A stretch of DNA of 54,831 nucleotides, from positions 518,455 to 573,285 of the forward strand of contig JAMPHF010000001.1 in NCBI GenBank assembly GCA_023663525.1, given 5' to 3'. Shown one piece after another: positions 26,384 through 36,050 of this stretch. The DNA comes from Bacteroides sp. Its GTDB lineage: Bacteria > Bacteroidota > Bacteroidia > Bacteroidales > Muribaculaceae. Positions within the stretch are counted from its first letter, which is position 1; each line of letters starts with the position of its first letter. The notes beneath the pieces were generated by a model. The model had not been told where the DNA came from. It worked only from the letters and a program-made list of their open reading frames with translations, and did no database searches. A program made the position numbers and the translations under genes.

Positions 26384-27211
26384 TTACTTTTTTCTTCTTT
26401 CAATGATATACTTCGAAGAATGCTTCTTCGGGGCACGAGTCTTGAGACCCTTAGCGTAGAGACCCTTGCGTGAACGGGGATGACCACCGGAAGCGCGGCC
26501 TTCGCCACCGCCCATGGGGTGATCGACAGGGTTCATAACGACACCACGGTTGCGGGGGCGACGTCCGAGCCAACGTGAACGGCCGGCCTTGCCGGAACGC
26601 TCAAGTGAATGCTCTGAGTTGCCGACGACACCGACGGTGGCGCGACATGTTGCAAGGATCTTGCGGGTTTCACCCGAAGGTAATTTGATGATGGCATAGG
26701 TGCCTTCGCGCGAGATGAGCTGAGCGAATGTGCCAGCCGAACGGGCCATGAAGGCGCCCTGACCGGGACGCAACTCAATGTTGTGGATGAGTGTACCGAC
26801 AGGAATATTGGCCAGCGGGAGGCAGTTGCCTACTTCCGGCTGGGCCTCAGGGCCTGAGAGAAGCTCATCGCCAACTTTTAAGCCGTTGGGTGCAATGATG
26901 TATGCTTTAGCACCGTCTTTGTAGTAAAGGAGGGCGATACGGGCCGAACGGTTAGGATCGTACTCGATGCTCTTAACTACTGCGGGAACACCGTCTTTGG
27001 TTCTCTTAAAGTCAATGACGCGGTATTTGCGCTTGTGGCCACCACCAAGGTAGCGGGTGGTGAGATGACCCTCGGAGTTGCGGCCTCCGGAAGCTCTTTT
27101 GCCGACTGTAAGAGATTTCTCCGGTGTAGTAGCAGTGATGGTACCTTTAAATACACCGATAACTTTGTGTCTCTGCCCAGGTGTTGTGGGCTTGAATTTT
27201 CTTACTGCCAT
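26384..27211 (-). CDS. rplB: 50S ribosomal protein L2
   Basis: 275 residues. Needed for peptidyl-transferase activity and subunit joining. The RNA-binding OB and SH3-like domains are complete; [20 protein letters not shown] contains the conserved His near the active centre. 8 bp after rplW. Confidence 0.98.
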   Translation of the reverse strand: MAVRKFKPTTPGQRHKVIGVFKGTITATTPEKSLTVGKRASGGRNSEGHLTTRYLGGGHKRKYRVIDFKRTKDGVPAVVKSIEYDPNRSARIALLYYKDGAKAYIIAPNGLKVGDELLSGPEAQPEVGNCLPLANIPVGTLIHNIELRPGQGAFMARSAGTFAQLISREGTYAIIKLPSGETRKILATCRATVGVVGNSEHSLERSGKAGRSRWLGRRPRNRGVVMNPVDHPMGGGEGRASGGHPRSRKGLYAKGLKTRAPKKHSSKYIIERRKK

Positions 27212-27219
27212 TTTTATAT

Positions 27220-27510
27220 TTAGATATTGCTATAGAAGTCAATATTCTGTCCTTCGGCAACTGTGACAAGTGCTTTCTTCCAAGCAGCGGTCTTTCCACG
27301 GAGGAGACCGCTCTTGGTCCAGCGAGATTTGTTCTTGCTGCGGACATTGATAGTGTTAACACGAACCACTTTCACGCCATAGAGATTCTCGACGAGCGAC
27401 TTGATCTGATACTTGTTGGCCTCGGGAGAAACGGCGAAGGTGTAGCGGTTAAGCTTCTCTGAGAGTCTATTTGCCTTCTCTGTTACGATGGGTTTGATTG
27501 ATATTTCCAT
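27220..27510 (-). CDS. rplW: 50S ribosomal protein L23
   Basis: 96 residues. Tunnel-exit docking protein for trigger factor and SRP. Begins [20 protein letters not shown]; the core [20 protein letters not shown] and VVRVNTINV follow. 27 bp after rplD. Confidence 0.97.
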   Translation of the reverse strand: MEISIKPIVTEKANRLSEKLNRYTFAVSPEANKYQIKSLVENLYGVKVVRVNTINVRSKNKSRWTKSGLLRGKTAAWKKALVTVAEGQNIDFYSNI

Positions 27511-27537
27511 TGTTACTGATGCTTTCTCTTGACGAGG

Positions 27538-28158
27538 TTAAAGTTTATTAATGAAATCAAGGCTGCTCTCGGTGAGGATTACAGCGTTGGAGTTCATGAG
27601 TGCATAGGTGTTAATATCCGAAGCGACCATGGTGTCTGCTCCGGGAATATTACGGGCTGACAAAGTTACGTTTTTATTTTGACTCGGTAAAACGAGCAGG
27701 ATTTTTTTGCCGTCAACTTTAAGATTTTTAGCAATATTTACGAAATCTTTAGTCTTCGGAGCTTCGAGATTGAAGTCCTCGACGACGATGAGCTGTGAAT
27801 CCTGAACTTTGTAGGTCAGCGCGCTCTTGCGGGCGAGCGATTTCACTTTCTTATTCAACTTGAAGCGATAGTCACGGGGACGGGGACCGAACACGCGGCC
27901 ACCACCCACGAGGACAGGCGAGTTGATGTCTCCGATACGGCTGCCGCCTCCACCTTTCTGCTTGTGGAGCTTGCGGGTCGAACCTGAGACCTCGCTGCGT
28001 TCCTTGGATTTGTGAGTACCCTGACGCTGATTGGCGAGATACTGCTTCACATCGAGATAAACGGCGTGCTCGTTTGCATCTACTGCAAAAACTGCGTCGC
28101 TGAGCTGTGCCTTGCGACCGGTGTCTTCACCCTTGATATTGTAAATTGCGACTTCCAT
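27538..28158 (-). CDS. rplD: 50S ribosomal protein L4
   Basis: 206 residues. Lines the tunnel constriction; in E. coli also represses the S10 operon. The extended loop [24 protein letters not shown] segment (here about 60-95, with [16 protein letters not shown]) reaches the tunnel. The start overlaps the rplC stop by one base (TAATG). Confidence 0.97.
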   Translation of the reverse strand: MEVAIYNIKGEDTGRKAQLSDAVFAVDANEHAVYLDVKQYLANQRQGTHKSKERSEVSGSTRKLHKQKGGGGSRIGDINSPVLVGGGRVFGPRPRDYRFKLNKKVKSLARKSALTYKVQDSQLIVVEDFNLEAPKTKDFVNIAKNLKVDGKKILLVLPSQNKNVTLSARNIPGADTMVASDINTYALMNSNAVILTESSLDFINKL

Positions 28159-28775
28159 TATTTCTCAATTAAAACGATTGAACCTTTACTTCCGGGGATA
28201 GAGCCTTTGATGAGGAGCAGATTGTGGTCTGCGATCACTTTGAGCACCTGGAGGTTTTGAATTGTCACTTTCTCGTTGCCCATCTGGCCTGCCATGCGCA
28301 TGCCTTTGAACACCTTTGCGGGATATGAGCAGGCACCTACCGAACCGGGGGCGCGAAGGCGGTTGTGCTGACCGTGAGTGCTCTGACCGACGCCACCGAA
28401 ACCGTGACGCTTCACAACACCCTGAAAGCCTTTACCCTTCGATGTTCCCTGGATATCGACGAAGTCATTCTCGTTGAAGAGGTCAACGGTGATGGTGTCA
28501 CCGAGCTTGTACTCGCCGTCAAATCCTTTGAACTCGGCCAAGTGGCGCTGGGGAGCTACTCCGGCTTTCTTGAAGTGGCCGGCCATAGGGGCGGTGGTGT
28601 GCTTGTCCTTCTTCTCTACGAAGCCAAGCTGCACGGCCTCATAACCGTCTTTTTCAGCCGTCTTAATCTGAGTAACTACGCAGGGGCCTACTTCGATAAC
28701 AGTGCACGGCACGTTCTTGCCGTCGGCACTGAAAACGGATGTCATTCCGATTTTCTTTCCTAATAATCCTGGCAT
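28158..28775 (-). CDS. rplC: 50S ribosomal protein L3
   Basis: 205 residues. Nucleates 50S assembly near the peptidyl-transferase centre. [20 protein letters not shown] and the long loop [20 protein letters not shown]...[21 protein letters not shown] are family signatures. The Gln methylated by PrmB in other species lies in this loop (GQSTHGQ). 90 bp after rpsJ. Confidence 0.98.
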   Translation of the reverse strand: MPGLLGKKIGMTSVFSADGKNVPCTVIEVGPCVVTQIKTAEKDGYEAVQLGFVEKKDKHTTAPMAGHFKKAGVAPQRHLAEFKGFDGEYKLGDTITVDLFNENDFVDIQGTSKGKGFQGVVKRHGFGGVGQSTHGQHNRLRAPGSVGACSYPAKVFKGMRMAGQMGNEKVTIQNLQVLKVIADHNLLLIKGSIPGSKGSIVLIEK

Positions 28776-28865
28776 TTCTCTTTAGATTTAAAAAATGTGA
28801 ACTGTTGTGGGAGTTTTTGTGATTTTTTCTACTTAATCTTAGGATCCTTGTCTGAGACCGTGGGA

Positions 28866-29171
28866 TTACACCTTGATTTCAACCTCAACGCCTGAGGGGA
28901 GTTCGAGCTTCATGAGCGCATCGACAGTCTTGCTGGTGGAGTTGTGGATGTCGATCAGTCGCTTGTAGGACGAAAGCTGGAACTGCTCGCGTGATTTCTT
29001 GTTGACGAACGTCGAACGGTTGACGGTGAAGATGCGACGGTGAGTGGGCAGCGGAATTGGTCCGCTGATCACTGCACCTGTTGCTTTTACGGTCTTCACA
29101 ATCTTCTCGGCCGACTTGTCAACCAAGTTGTAATCATAAGATTTAAGTTTGATTCTGATTGTTTGGTCCAT
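28866..29171 (-). CDS. rpsJ: 30S ribosomal protein S10
   Basis: 101 residues. Head protein, also the NusE antitermination partner. [20 protein letters not shown], the [20 protein letters not shown] block and VEIKV end are typical. It follows fusA by 27 bp with no promoter between, so the str and S10 operons are fused without tuf. Confidence 0.98.
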   Translation of the reverse strand: MDQTIRIKLKSYDYNLVDKSAEKIVKTVKATGAVISGPIPLPTHRRIFTVNRSTFVNKKSREQFQLSSYKRLIDIHNSTSKTVDALMKLELPSGVEVEIKV

Positions 29172-29198
29172 ATCTTTTGTTGAATGAAAGTGTTTGTC

Positions 29199-31325
29199 TT
29201 ACTTGATGAGGTCAACACGTCCCTGGCACTCGGTGAGTACGTTCTTGGCAATTGAGCTGCTCACTTCAGCGTAGTGGCTGAATGTCATGGTCGAGGTTGC
29301 GCGGCCCGAAGTGATGGTACGCAGAGCTGTCACATAACCGAACATTTCGGCGAGAGGAGCCTTGGCCTTCACTACGCGTGCGCCGGAGCGGCTTGTCTCC
29401 ATGCCTTCAACCTGGCCGCGACGCTTGTTAAGGTCAGAGATGACATCACCCATTGATTCCTCGGGGGTAACGACCTCAATCTTCATGATAGGCTCAAGAA
29501 GGACGGGAGATGCCTTCTCAGATGCTTTCTTGAATGCCTGGATTGCGCAAAGCTCAAATGAGAGCTGATCGGAGTCAACCGGGTGGAAAGAACCGTCGAT
29601 GACTGTCACCTTGAGCTGCTCGACAGGGAAGCCGGCGAGCACACCATTCTTCATGGCATTGGTGAAGCCCTTCTGGATCGAGGGGATGAATTCCTTGGGA
29701 ATATTACCGCCCTTGACCTCATCCACAAACTGGAGGTTGCCATCGAAGCCTTCGTCAACCGGCTCTACGCGGACAATGATGTCGGCAAACTTACCGCGAC
29801 CACCCGTCTGCTTCTTGAACACCTCGCGGAGTTCAACCGGCTTGGTGATTGCTTCCTTGTAAGTAACCTGCGGACGACCCTGGTTACACTCAACCTTGAA
29901 CTCGCGGCGGAGACGGTCGATGATGATGTCGAGGTGAAGCTCGCCCATACCTGAGATGACTGTCTGACCGGTTTCCTCATTTGTCTCGACACGGAATGTC
30001 GGGTCCTCCTCAGCAAGTTTCTGAAGACCGACACCGAGCTTGTCGAGGTCCTTCTGAGTCTTAGGCTCTACGGCGATACCGATAACGGGATCGGGGAACT
30101 CCATAGCCTCAAGGACGATAGGATGGTTCTCATCGCAGAGTGTGTCACCGGTGCGGATGTCCTTGAAACCAACGCCTGCGCCTATATCGCCGCAATCGAT
30201 TGATTCCTTGGCATTCTGCTTGTTGGAGTGCATCTGGAACAGACGGCTGACACGCTCTTTCTTGCCTGAACGGCTGTTGAGCACGTAGCTTCCTGCGACA
30301 ACGTCGCCGGAGTAAACGCGGAAGAATGTGAGACGACCTACATAGGGGTCAGTAGCGATCTTAAATGCGAGTGAGCACATCGGAGCGTCGGATGACGGCT
30401 CGCGAGTCTCGATCTTGTCGGGATCGTCGGGGTTTGTTCCCTCAACCGCACCTGAGTCAACAGGGCTGGGAAGATATGCGCAGACAGCGTCGAGAAGACA
30501 CTGCACACCCTTGTTCTTGAAAGATGAGCCGCAGATCATGGGGACAACCTCCATCTTCAGAGTAGCGGCGCGGAGCGCACGGCGGATCTCATCCTCAGTG
30601 ATGGTGGAAGGATCGTCGAAATACTTCTCCATGAGAGCATCGTCAAATTCTGCGATCTTCTCAAGCATCTTGTCGCGCCATTCCTCTGCTTCCTCGACGA
30701 GACCGGCGGGGATATCCTCGATGGAATAGTCTGCGCCCATTGACTCGTCATGCCAGAAGATAGCTTTCATCCTGATAAGGTCAACGATACCCTTGAATGT
30801 CTCCTCCGCACCGATAGGAATCTGGATGGGACAGGGGTTTGCGCCGAGGACCTCGCGGAGCTGACGGACAACCTCAAAGAAGTTTGCACCCGAACGGTCC
30901 ATCTTGTTGACGTAGCCGATACGGGGCACATTATATTTATCAGCCTGACGCCATACGGTCTCTGACTGGGGCTCGACACCACCTACCGCACAGAATGTGG
31001 CGACAGCACCGTCAAGGACGCGGAGCGAACGCTCTACCTCGACAGTGAAGTCAACGTGTCCCGGAGTGTCAATGAGGTTGATCTTGAACTGATCGCCCAT
31101 ATATTTCCAGAACGTTGTTGTGGCGGCCGATGTGATAGTGATACCACGCTCCTGCTCCTGCTCCATCCAGTCCATTGTGGCAGCACCGTCATGGACCTCA
31201 CCGATCTTGTGGGTAAGACCGGTATAGAAAAGGATACGCTCGGAGGTAGTGGTCTTGCCGGCATCGATGTGGGCCATGATGCCGATATTGCGGGTATATT
31301 TTAAATGTGCGTCTGATTTAGCCAT
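29199..31325 (-). CDS. fusA: Elongation factor G
   Basis: 708 residues. GTPase that drives ribosomal translocation. G1 AHIDAGKTT (about 18-26), switch [13 protein letters not shown]3 DTPGHVDF and G4 NKMD are all present, followed by domains II-V ([20 protein letters not shown] in domain [23 protein letters not shown] in domain V). Sited between rpsG (58 bp) and rpsJ (27 bp), the str operon position. Full length with no oddities. Confidence 0.98.
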   Translation of the reverse strand: MAKSDAHLKYTRNIGIMAHIDAGKTTTSERILFYTGLTHKIGEVHDGAATMDWMEQEQERGITITSAATTTFWKYMGDQFKINLIDTPGHVDFTVEVERSLRVLDGAVATFCAVGGVEPQSETVWRQADKYNVPRIGYVNKMDRSGANFFEVVRQLREVLGANPCPIQIPIGAEETFKGIVDLIRMKAIFWHDESMGADYSIEDIPAGLVEEAEEWRDKMLEKIAEFDDALMEKYFDDPSTITEDEIRRALRAATLKMEVVPMICGSSFKNKGVQCLLDAVCAYLPSPVDSGAVEGTNPDDPDKIETREPSSDAPMCSLAFKIATDPYVGRLTFFRVYSGDVVAGSYVLNSRSGKKERVSRLFQMHSNKQNAKESIDCGDIGAGVGFKDIRTGDTLCDENHPIVLEAMEFPDPVIGIAVEPKTQKDLDKLGVGLQKLAEEDPTFRVETNEETGQTVISGMGELHLDIIIDRLRREFKVECNQGRPQVTYKEAITKPVELREVFKKQTGGRGKFADIIVRVEPVDEGFDGNLQFVDEVKGGNIPKEFIPSIQKGFTNAMKNGVLAGFPVEQLKVTVIDGSFHPVDSDQLSFELCAIQAFKKASEKASPVLLEPIMKIEVVTPEESMGDVISDLNKRRGQVEGMETSRSGARVVKAKAPLAEMFGYVTALRTITSGRATSTMTFSHYAEVSSSIAKNVLTECQGRVDLIK

Positions 31326-31383
31326 TTTCGTATTATGAATCTAAAATTCCAATGAAAACATGTTTTTGATTCCGGCCTTAGGC

Positions 31384-31860
31384 TTAGAAACGGAAATGAG
31401 CGAATGCGCGGTTGGCCTCAGCCATCTTGTGCATGTCCTCTTTACGCTTGAATGCACCGCCCTGGTCATTGAAAGCGTCAACGATTTCGGCAGCCAGCTT
31501 GTCAGCCATTGTCTTGCCGCCGCGCTTGCGTGCGTAGAGGATAAGGTTTTTCATCGAGATAGATTCCTTACGGTCGGGACGGATTTCAGTTGGAACCTGG
31601 AATGTTGCACCGCCCACACGACGTGACTTCACTTCCACCTGGGGAGTAACATTCTCGAGAGCCTTCTTCCAGATTTCGAGCGCGGTCTTCTCCTCGTTGG
31701 GGAGCTTTGACTTCACGATTTCGAGAGCTGAATAGAAGATTGTGTATGAAGTGTTCTTCTTGCCGTCATACATCAGGTGGTTGACGAACTTCGATACTCT
31801 CACGTCATTGAACACGGGATCGGGGAGGATCACCCGTTTCTTTGGTTTTGCTTTTCTCAT
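31384..31860 (-). CDS. rpsG: 30S ribosomal protein S7
   Basis: 158 residues. Initiates head assembly and contacts E-site tRNA. The signature [20 protein letters not shown] and the [18 protein letters not shown] loop are complete. Preceded by a 181-bp gap from rpsL, where S7 binds the mRNA in E. coli. Confidence 0.98.
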   Translation of the reverse strand: MRKAKPKKRVILPDPVFNDVRVSKFVNHLMYDGKKNTSYTIFYSALEIVKSKLPNEEKTALEIWKKALENVTPQVEVKSRRVGGATFQVPTEIRPDRKESISMKNLILYARKRGGKTMADKLAAEIVDAFNDQGGAFKRKEDMHKMAEANRAFAHFRF

Positions 31861-32041
31861 TTTTTAGAGCAAATGTTTTGTTTTTGGTTGCTTGGTTGCT
31901 GCATCTTTCATCTTCAACGGCCGCCCCTCCGGGCACCATTTACTCAACCTGTGATTTAGCCTTCCAATCAAATCAAAAACGAGGGGTTTACGACTCTGTT
32001 TTTAATTTAATTCTTTTTTTCAGAAAAGGAGTTGGGCAGAA
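31861..32041 (-). promoter_or_regulatory. rpsL-rpsG intercistronic region
   Basis: 181 bp without an ORF. In E. coli the corresponding region binds S7 for feedback repression. Here a short GC-rich stretch with CGGCCGCCCCTCCGGGC (about 31918-31934) can fold locally between T-rich flanks. Homology of this structure to the E. coli site cannot be judged by eye. Confidence 0.35.
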
Positions 32042-32425
32042 TTACTTCTTAGCCGCTTTCGGACGTTTTGCGCCATACTTGCTGCGACGCTGGGTGCGAT
32101 CCTTCACGCCGCTGGTGTCAAGTGTACCGCGAACGATGTGGTAGCGCACACCCGGAAGGTCCTTGACACGACCGCCACGGACGAGCACGATTGAGTGTTC
32201 CTGAAGATTGTGGCCTTCACCCGGGATATAGCTGTTGACTTCCTTACCGTTGGTGAGGCGCACACGAGCCACCTTACGCATTGCCGAATTAGGCTTTTTG
32301 GGGGTGGTGGTGTACACACGCACACACACGCCACGACGCTGGGGGCATGAATCAAGTGCGGGTGACTTGCTCTTATCCTCAAGTGCCACACGTCCTTTTC
32401 TTACTAATTGCTGAATAGTAGGCAT
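32042..32425 (-). CDS. rpsL: 30S ribosomal protein S12
   Basis: 127 residues. Decoding-site protein. The loops [18 protein letters not shown] and [20 protein letters not shown]...[10 protein letters not shown] carry the Lys residues whose mutation gives streptomycin resistance elsewhere; here both are the ordinary sensitive-type Lys. First gene of the superoperon behind a strong promoter and a leader of about 125 nt. Confidence 0.98.
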   Translation of the reverse strand: MPTIQQLVRKGRVALEDKSKSPALDSCPQRRGVCVRVYTTTPKKPNSAMRKVARVRLTNGKEVNSYIPGEGHNLQEHSIVLVRGGRVKDLPGVRYHIVRGTLDTSGVKDRTQRRSKYGAKRPKAAKK

Positions 32426-32560
32426 CTTAGTTTTTTATTGGTTTATTGAATAATGATTAGAAGTTATTTCTTTGTTTCTACACATCCTAAACGCCACGCA
32501 CTTCGCTGACTTCCAAGAAGTTAACGATGCCGTGACGACAGATTGCTCCTAAAAGCGTTG

Positions 32561-32592
32561 CAAAATTACAACTTATTTTCCTAATTGCCAAA
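32561..32592 (-). promoter_or_regulatory. Main promoter of the ribosomal superoperon
   Basis: On the minus strand TTTG (32589-32592), a 20-bp spacer and TAATTTTG (32561-32568) match the Bacteroidota promoter closely. Together with the terminator after rplQ it frames a transcription unit of about 19 kb. The leader (32426-32553) shows no strong hairpin by eye. Confidence 0.8.
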
Positions 32593-32682
32593 CATTTCCA
32601 CTATTTTCTTACATAAGCCGCCCGTAAATCCACAGTCCGCCAAATTGTCACTCCCCGTCATTCCCACAATTACAATAGTCGG

Positions 32683-32774
32683 AAAGGGGACATAGGGACA
32701 GAAGTGGCAAAAGGTACAGAATTTTTTTAGTAGCCCATCTCTCTTTTGCTGCTTTTGTCCTTATGTCCCCTTTT
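32683..32774. repeat. Beta-subtype palindrome after the LRR protein gene
   Basis: The arm starting AAAGGGGACATAGGGACAGA (32683 on) pairs with 32740-32774 (reverse complement AAAGGGGACATAAGGACAAA) with mostly G-T-compatible differences. The loop contains GAATTTTTTTAGTAGCC, the same word that ends the tandem units at 35607-35734. It begins 32 bp beyond the LRR-protein stop at 32807. The remaining 32593-32682 between it and the rpsL promoter holds nothing recognisable. Confidence 0.82.
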
Positions 32775-32806
32775 CATTCGGGAGACGCTCTACATTATCA
32801 TCACAT

Positions 32807-35113
32807 TTAGCGGATGATTTTTATGGTTGATGTGGCTGAGCGGACGATATACACTCCTCGTTCAAGTCTGCCGATTTCCGAGAATTTACCACTAAACACC
32901 TGAGTGCCTTTCATGTCATAGACAGTGACTTCGGTGTCATCGTCAATCGGAATCAGCTCTATGGCGGAGTTGTCGTCAATCCGTGCGCTCCAATAATAGT
33001 AGCTTTCGGCAAACTCGGTGTTGCCTGCCGAGTAAAGCTCTATTTCGACAAAGCCTTCTTTAACGCACGTGAGCACGTTTCCAACCAATGTCACACAGTC
33101 TTCACCCGATAGAATAGTGTAGACTATATCCTTGTTTATATCGGTGTAGGCTTTCAGTTCCACAACATCCCCGACCCTCAGAGTGTCGGAAGGCATGTCC
33201 AGTATCCATGTCTGTGCAAATTGATACACGTTCACTGAACAATATTGCACATAGCCCTGCGCGGACACTGCCATAATCTTCACAGTTCCTGCGGTATGGG
33301 CAGTCACAAGACCGTCCTCACTGACCGTTGCGATGTTATCGTCGGCAGAACTCCAAGTGACCGACGCAGGCGTTCCATCCTCAAGGAATGCCTTAATCCG
33401 GACAGTGTCAGTCACAGCTATATCAACGCCTTGTGGATCAACCTTGAAGGTGACTATGTCACTTGCAATGGGGAATATCTGGAAATCCTTCCAATAGTCG
33501 GCAGCCTTATACTTATCGACAGACTCTGCCGGGACATACACTACAAGGGTTTCGGCATTGAGACCATTCAGACCGGATGTCCCATACACTTCAACACATG
33601 TGGGAGGAGTAAGAGAGCGGCAGGTGAGAGTCTCAAGCCGCCATAGTCCATCCATAGCCCAGCCTTGCAGGCTGACGAGAGTTGATGGCAAAATCAAAGC
33701 GGTAAGTTCGTCGCAGTCGTAAAATGAACCCTGAAGTATAATCTCGACACCTTCCGGCATGACGTATGCCCCACGCCATGAAGAGGGCATGTACATGAAA
33801 ATATTGGCCGCATACATTGGGGTGGTCAACCCACTGTATGCAAAAATTCCATATTCATCCTTCATCAAATCCGGTTGAAGACCTTCGCACCCCGTCACAG
33901 TCCGGAGACGGTAACAATTGGCAAAAGCGTTCGTGCCGATTTTCTTCACCGATGCCGGTATGTCAATGCTCGTAAGTCCAGAATACTGAAAAGCATTCTC
34001 GCCTATTTCATTGACCGCACCAGGGAGGTGGATTGTCCTAAGGGAGTTACACCAGGAAAACAAGTTTCTTTCAATCACCGCAATGCTGTCTGGAAGTACG
34101 ACCGACACAAGATAATGGCAAGCACTAAACGCTCCTTCCCCGATATAATCAACAGCTAATGGCACTTCTATCTGCCGCAAACCACTGCGGGCGAATGCTT
34201 CGTTCATAATCTTCTTAAGATTTTCTGGGAGCACCAAAGATTCGAGGTTTTGGCAATTGTCAAATGCCGAATTTCCTATTGTTGTTACCGTTGCAGGGAT
34301 GGATACAGATGTAATTTTTGCACCATTAAAAGAATTATCGCCGATTTCCGTAACAGTATAATTCTTCCCCTCATAGGTCACGCTTGAAGGAATCTCAACA
34401 GCACCGCTTATCATATACGAATGGACCTCATTAATGGTGCGGCACGTAGAGTCGTCAATCAACTCGTAGGTCAGGGGCGTACCTGAATACAGACCAAAAT
34501 CAATCCGATAAGGTCCATAAGCCTGCCAACTGTGTGCGGCTATCACATTCTCGCTGCCATCTGTCTTCAGCAAGTTGCGATATTCTGATATATCGACGAG
34601 TTTTCTGTCATCACCCACACCCTCGTCACTATATATCAATGTCCCGTTGAGATAAACCTGCACGGTCAGGTCATCATAACTGCAGAAGAGTGTCAACGGC
34701 GCATCATCGGAGACTGCTTTGGAAGTAAACGAGCGGCGTATATAGATGTCACCACCGGTTCCATCATCGGGGAAATACTGTACTCCTCCTTCAAAATCGC
34801 TACCAAACGGAGCTTGAAGGACCTTCCACTTCACCTCTGTCCCATCAGGCAATTTGTCGGCGGGGCTGTCGGTGAGCTTGTAGTCAGTGGCATACCACGG
34901 CTTGCCGGCGGCATCTTCCGGAGGTGTGCCATAACTGATACTTTCAGTATTAAATCCCGTTCCGTAGATCACCCAAGTCTCAGCGTCATAGCGGGATCCA
35001 TCAAGAGTATAGGAGGGCAAAATCACCTGGTTCTCATCGACAAACCACCGAGTTTGCGCATTAATACCCACCCATACAAAAACAAGCAATAGCGTAAATA
35101 TCGCTTTCTTCAT
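32807..35113 (-). CDS. BspA-like leucine-rich-repeat surface protein with T9SS-type tail
   Basis: 768 residues. Signal peptide 1-20 (ending GINAQ). Residues about 60-210 form a jelly-roll module like the carbohydrate-binding domains of glycosidases (IYIRRSFT...FCSYDDLTVQVYLNGTLIYS). From about 245 to 430, BspA/LRR_5 repeats are clear: units such as VTEIGDNSFNGAKITSVSIP, and LRTIHLPGAVNEIGENAF, about 23 residues each. A bacterial Ig-like (BIG2) domain spans about 555-640 (VTWSSADDNIATVSEDGLVT). The last ~70 residues (VTVYDMKGTQVFSGK...LERGVYIVRS...IKIIR) are a type A sorting domain. BspA-like proteins mediate adhesion or host binding; a specific ligand cannot be given. It has a long structured leader. 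Confidence 0.85.
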   Translation of the reverse strand: MKKAIFTLLLVFVWVGINAQTRWFVDENQVILPSYTLDGSRYDAETWVIYGTGFNTESISYGTPPEDAAGKPWYATDYKLTDSPADKLPDGTEVKWKVLQAPFGSDFEGGVQYFPDDGTGGDIYIRRSFTSKAVSDDAPLTLFCSYDDLTVQVYLNGTLIYSDEGVGDDRKLVDISEYRNLLKTDGSENVIAAHSWQAYGPYRIDFGLYSGTPLTYELIDDSTCRTINEVHSYMISGAVEIPSSVTYEGKNYTVTEIGDNSFNGAKITSVSIPATVTTIGNSAFDNCQNLESLVLPENLKKIMNEAFARSGLRQIEVPLAVDYIGEGAFSACHYLVSVVLPDSIAVIERNLFSWCNSLRTIHLPGAVNEIGENAFQYSGLTSIDIPASVKKIGTNAFANCYRLRTVTGCEGLQPDLMKDEYGIFAYSGLTTPMYAANIFMYMPSSWRGAYVMPEGVEIILQGSFYDCDELTALILPSTLVSLQGWAMDGLWRLETLTCRSLTPPTCVEVYGTSGLNGLNAETLVVYVPAESVDKYKAADYWKDFQIFPIASDIVTFKVDPQGVDIAVTDTVRIKAFLEDGTPASVTWSSADDNIATVSEDGLVTAHTAGTVKIMAVSAQGYVQYCSVNVYQFAQTWILDMPSDTLRVGDVVELKAYTDINKDIVYTILSGEDCVTLVGNVLTCVKEGFVEIELYSAGNTEFAESYYYWSARIDDNSAIELIPIDDDTEVTVYDMKGTQVFSGKFSEIGRLERGVYIVRSATSTIKIIR

Positions 35114-35162
35114 AAATGTTGGTTTTTGTTAGCTACCATCAGACTCCCCGCGATGATTCGAT

Positions 35163-35208
35163 AAAAAAGCAGAAAGCGTAGGAATCTGTATCGGTCACCG
35201 TCCCTACG
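35163..35208 (-). terminator. Weak terminator-like hairpin in the LRR gene leader
   Basis: CGTAGG (35177-35182) pairs with CCTACG (35203-35208) with a 20-nt loop; on the minus strand a T6 run (35168-35163) follows 8 nt later. It lies 50 bp before the start codon, so it could end a leader RNA or act in attenuation. The stem is short and the T-run offset, hence low confidence. Confidence 0.3.
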
Positions 35209-35235
35209 TTTCGAGGCTTCTCGCATTGCCCTTCT

Positions 35236-35375
35236 CCTATCGGACGGCAACTGCAGAAGCCCACGCCTGTATATGTAATGTAGCAGCCACGGGGATACAG
35301 CCCTCACGAGCTATCCCGCATGACTCAGTATATTACATACCATCGGGCATCTACCGTTGCTCAACCCTTGATAGG
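35236..35375 (-). ncRNA. Rod-like structured leader RNA upstream of the LRR protein
   Basis: Four concentric helices can form: CCTATC/GATAGG (35236-35241/35370-35375), GCCC/GGGC (35259-35262/35345-35348), TATGTAAT/ATTACATA (35272-35279/35332-35339) and GGGATA/TATCCC (35292-35297/35312-35317), separated by internal loops. The promoter upstream and a terminator-like hairpin downstream make it a leader or separate small RNA. It resembles 6S RNA in being rod-shaped with internal bubbles, but I cannot assign it to a known class; it lacks motifs of the TPP, SAM and cobalamin riboswitches. Confidence 0.35.
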
Positions 35376-35519
35376 AAAAGAAATTTTGCGAGAATTTCGA
35401 AACGTCAAGAATTCAGCGCGGATAAACGCTTTCAAATTAAAATGTCTGCACCCTACCCACTGACCCAAGACCGAGGAGATCACCCAACAGGCATGGACAA
35501 AACGGGAGGTCTGCACGAG

Positions 35520-35555
35520 CAAAATTATTACAAATATTTTACTTTACCAAAATTA
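35520..35555 (-). promoter_or_regulatory. Promoter of the LRR-protein transcript
   Basis: On the minus strand TAATTTTG at 35520-35527 has TTTG at 35548-35551 20 bp upstream, a full match. A second TAATTTTG at 35548-35555 overlaps that -33 element and could be an alternative -7 box. Start from the first gives a leader of about 400 nt. Confidence 0.65.
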
Positions 35556-35606
35556 CATACTTTTATTTACTTCGCAATGTCGTGAATGACAGAGTTCGCA
35601 GTCAGA

Positions 35607-35777
35607 AAGGGGACAGAAAGACATAGGATGCAAAAGGGACAGAATTTTTTTAGTAGCCGCAAGTAGAATAAGGGACAGAAGGACATAGGATGCAAACGGG
35701 ACAAAAATTTTTGTTAGTAGCCGCAAGTAGAAAAAGGGACAGAAAGACATAGAACGCAAAAGGGACAGAAATTATAT
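35607..35777. repeat. Three tandem ~63-bp copies of the beta-subtype element
   Basis: Units begin near 35607, 35670 and 35735. Each reads AAGGGACAGAAAGACATAGG, ATGCAAAAGGGACAGAA, a T-rich run and TAGTAGCCGCAAGTAGAA; the third stops before the last part. Copies 1 and 2 differ at few positions. All three are in the same orientation, with the inverted partner at 35942-35987. They lie between the LRR promoter and pdxB. Not CRISPR: no variable spacers. Confidence 0.88.
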
Positions 35778-35878
35778 TCCGGCTGTTTGGATCTGTAGTA
35801 ATTTTATGATTGTCAAATAGTTTTAGAAAATATAAATATTCTCAAGTTATAAATATCTGTCCAAGTAACTGACAAATA

Positions 35879-35914
35879 TATGTTATAACTGTCATTTGTG
35901 AATTTCTGTACCCT
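35879..35914. repeat. Subtype-alpha arm near the pdxB 3' end
   Basis: Minus-strand reading AGGGTACAGAAATTCACAAA then TGACAGTTATAACATA matches the alpha arms at 655-691 and 6504-6537 with a few changes. No close partner; the AT-rich stretch 35778-35878 beside it shows nothing else. Confidence 0.7.
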
Positions 35915-35941
35915 GTTTTCCTCGGCTTATGACCACTGACT

Positions 35942-35987
35942 AAAATTTGTCCCTTTTGCCACTTCTGTCCTTCTGTCCCCTTTCCGA
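35942..35987. repeat. Inverted beta-subtype arm near the pdxB 3' end
   Basis: Minus-strand reading AGTCGGAAAGGGGACAGAAG, GACAGAAGTGGCAAAAGGGACAAATTTT. It shares AGTCGGAAAGGGGACA with the palindrome at 32680-32695 and can pair with any of the three tandem units at 35607-35777, making a large inverted structure. It ends 64 bp beyond the pdxB stop. Confidence 0.78.
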
Positions 35988-36050
35988 CTGATGACTTATG
36001 TTCCCCACTCTATTCGGCATACGCGCTTCCACGCGTCCCTACAAATTCCG

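Noticed and set aside
35110..35307. 65-aa minus-strand frame reaching the LRR gene start
   Set aside because: It lies in the structured leader, crosses a terminator-like hairpin and has no recognisable protein character.
35607..35777. Possible CRISPR array (three 63-bp repeats)
   Set aside because: Whole 63-bp unit is repeated, with no variable part; it belongs to the palindrome family.
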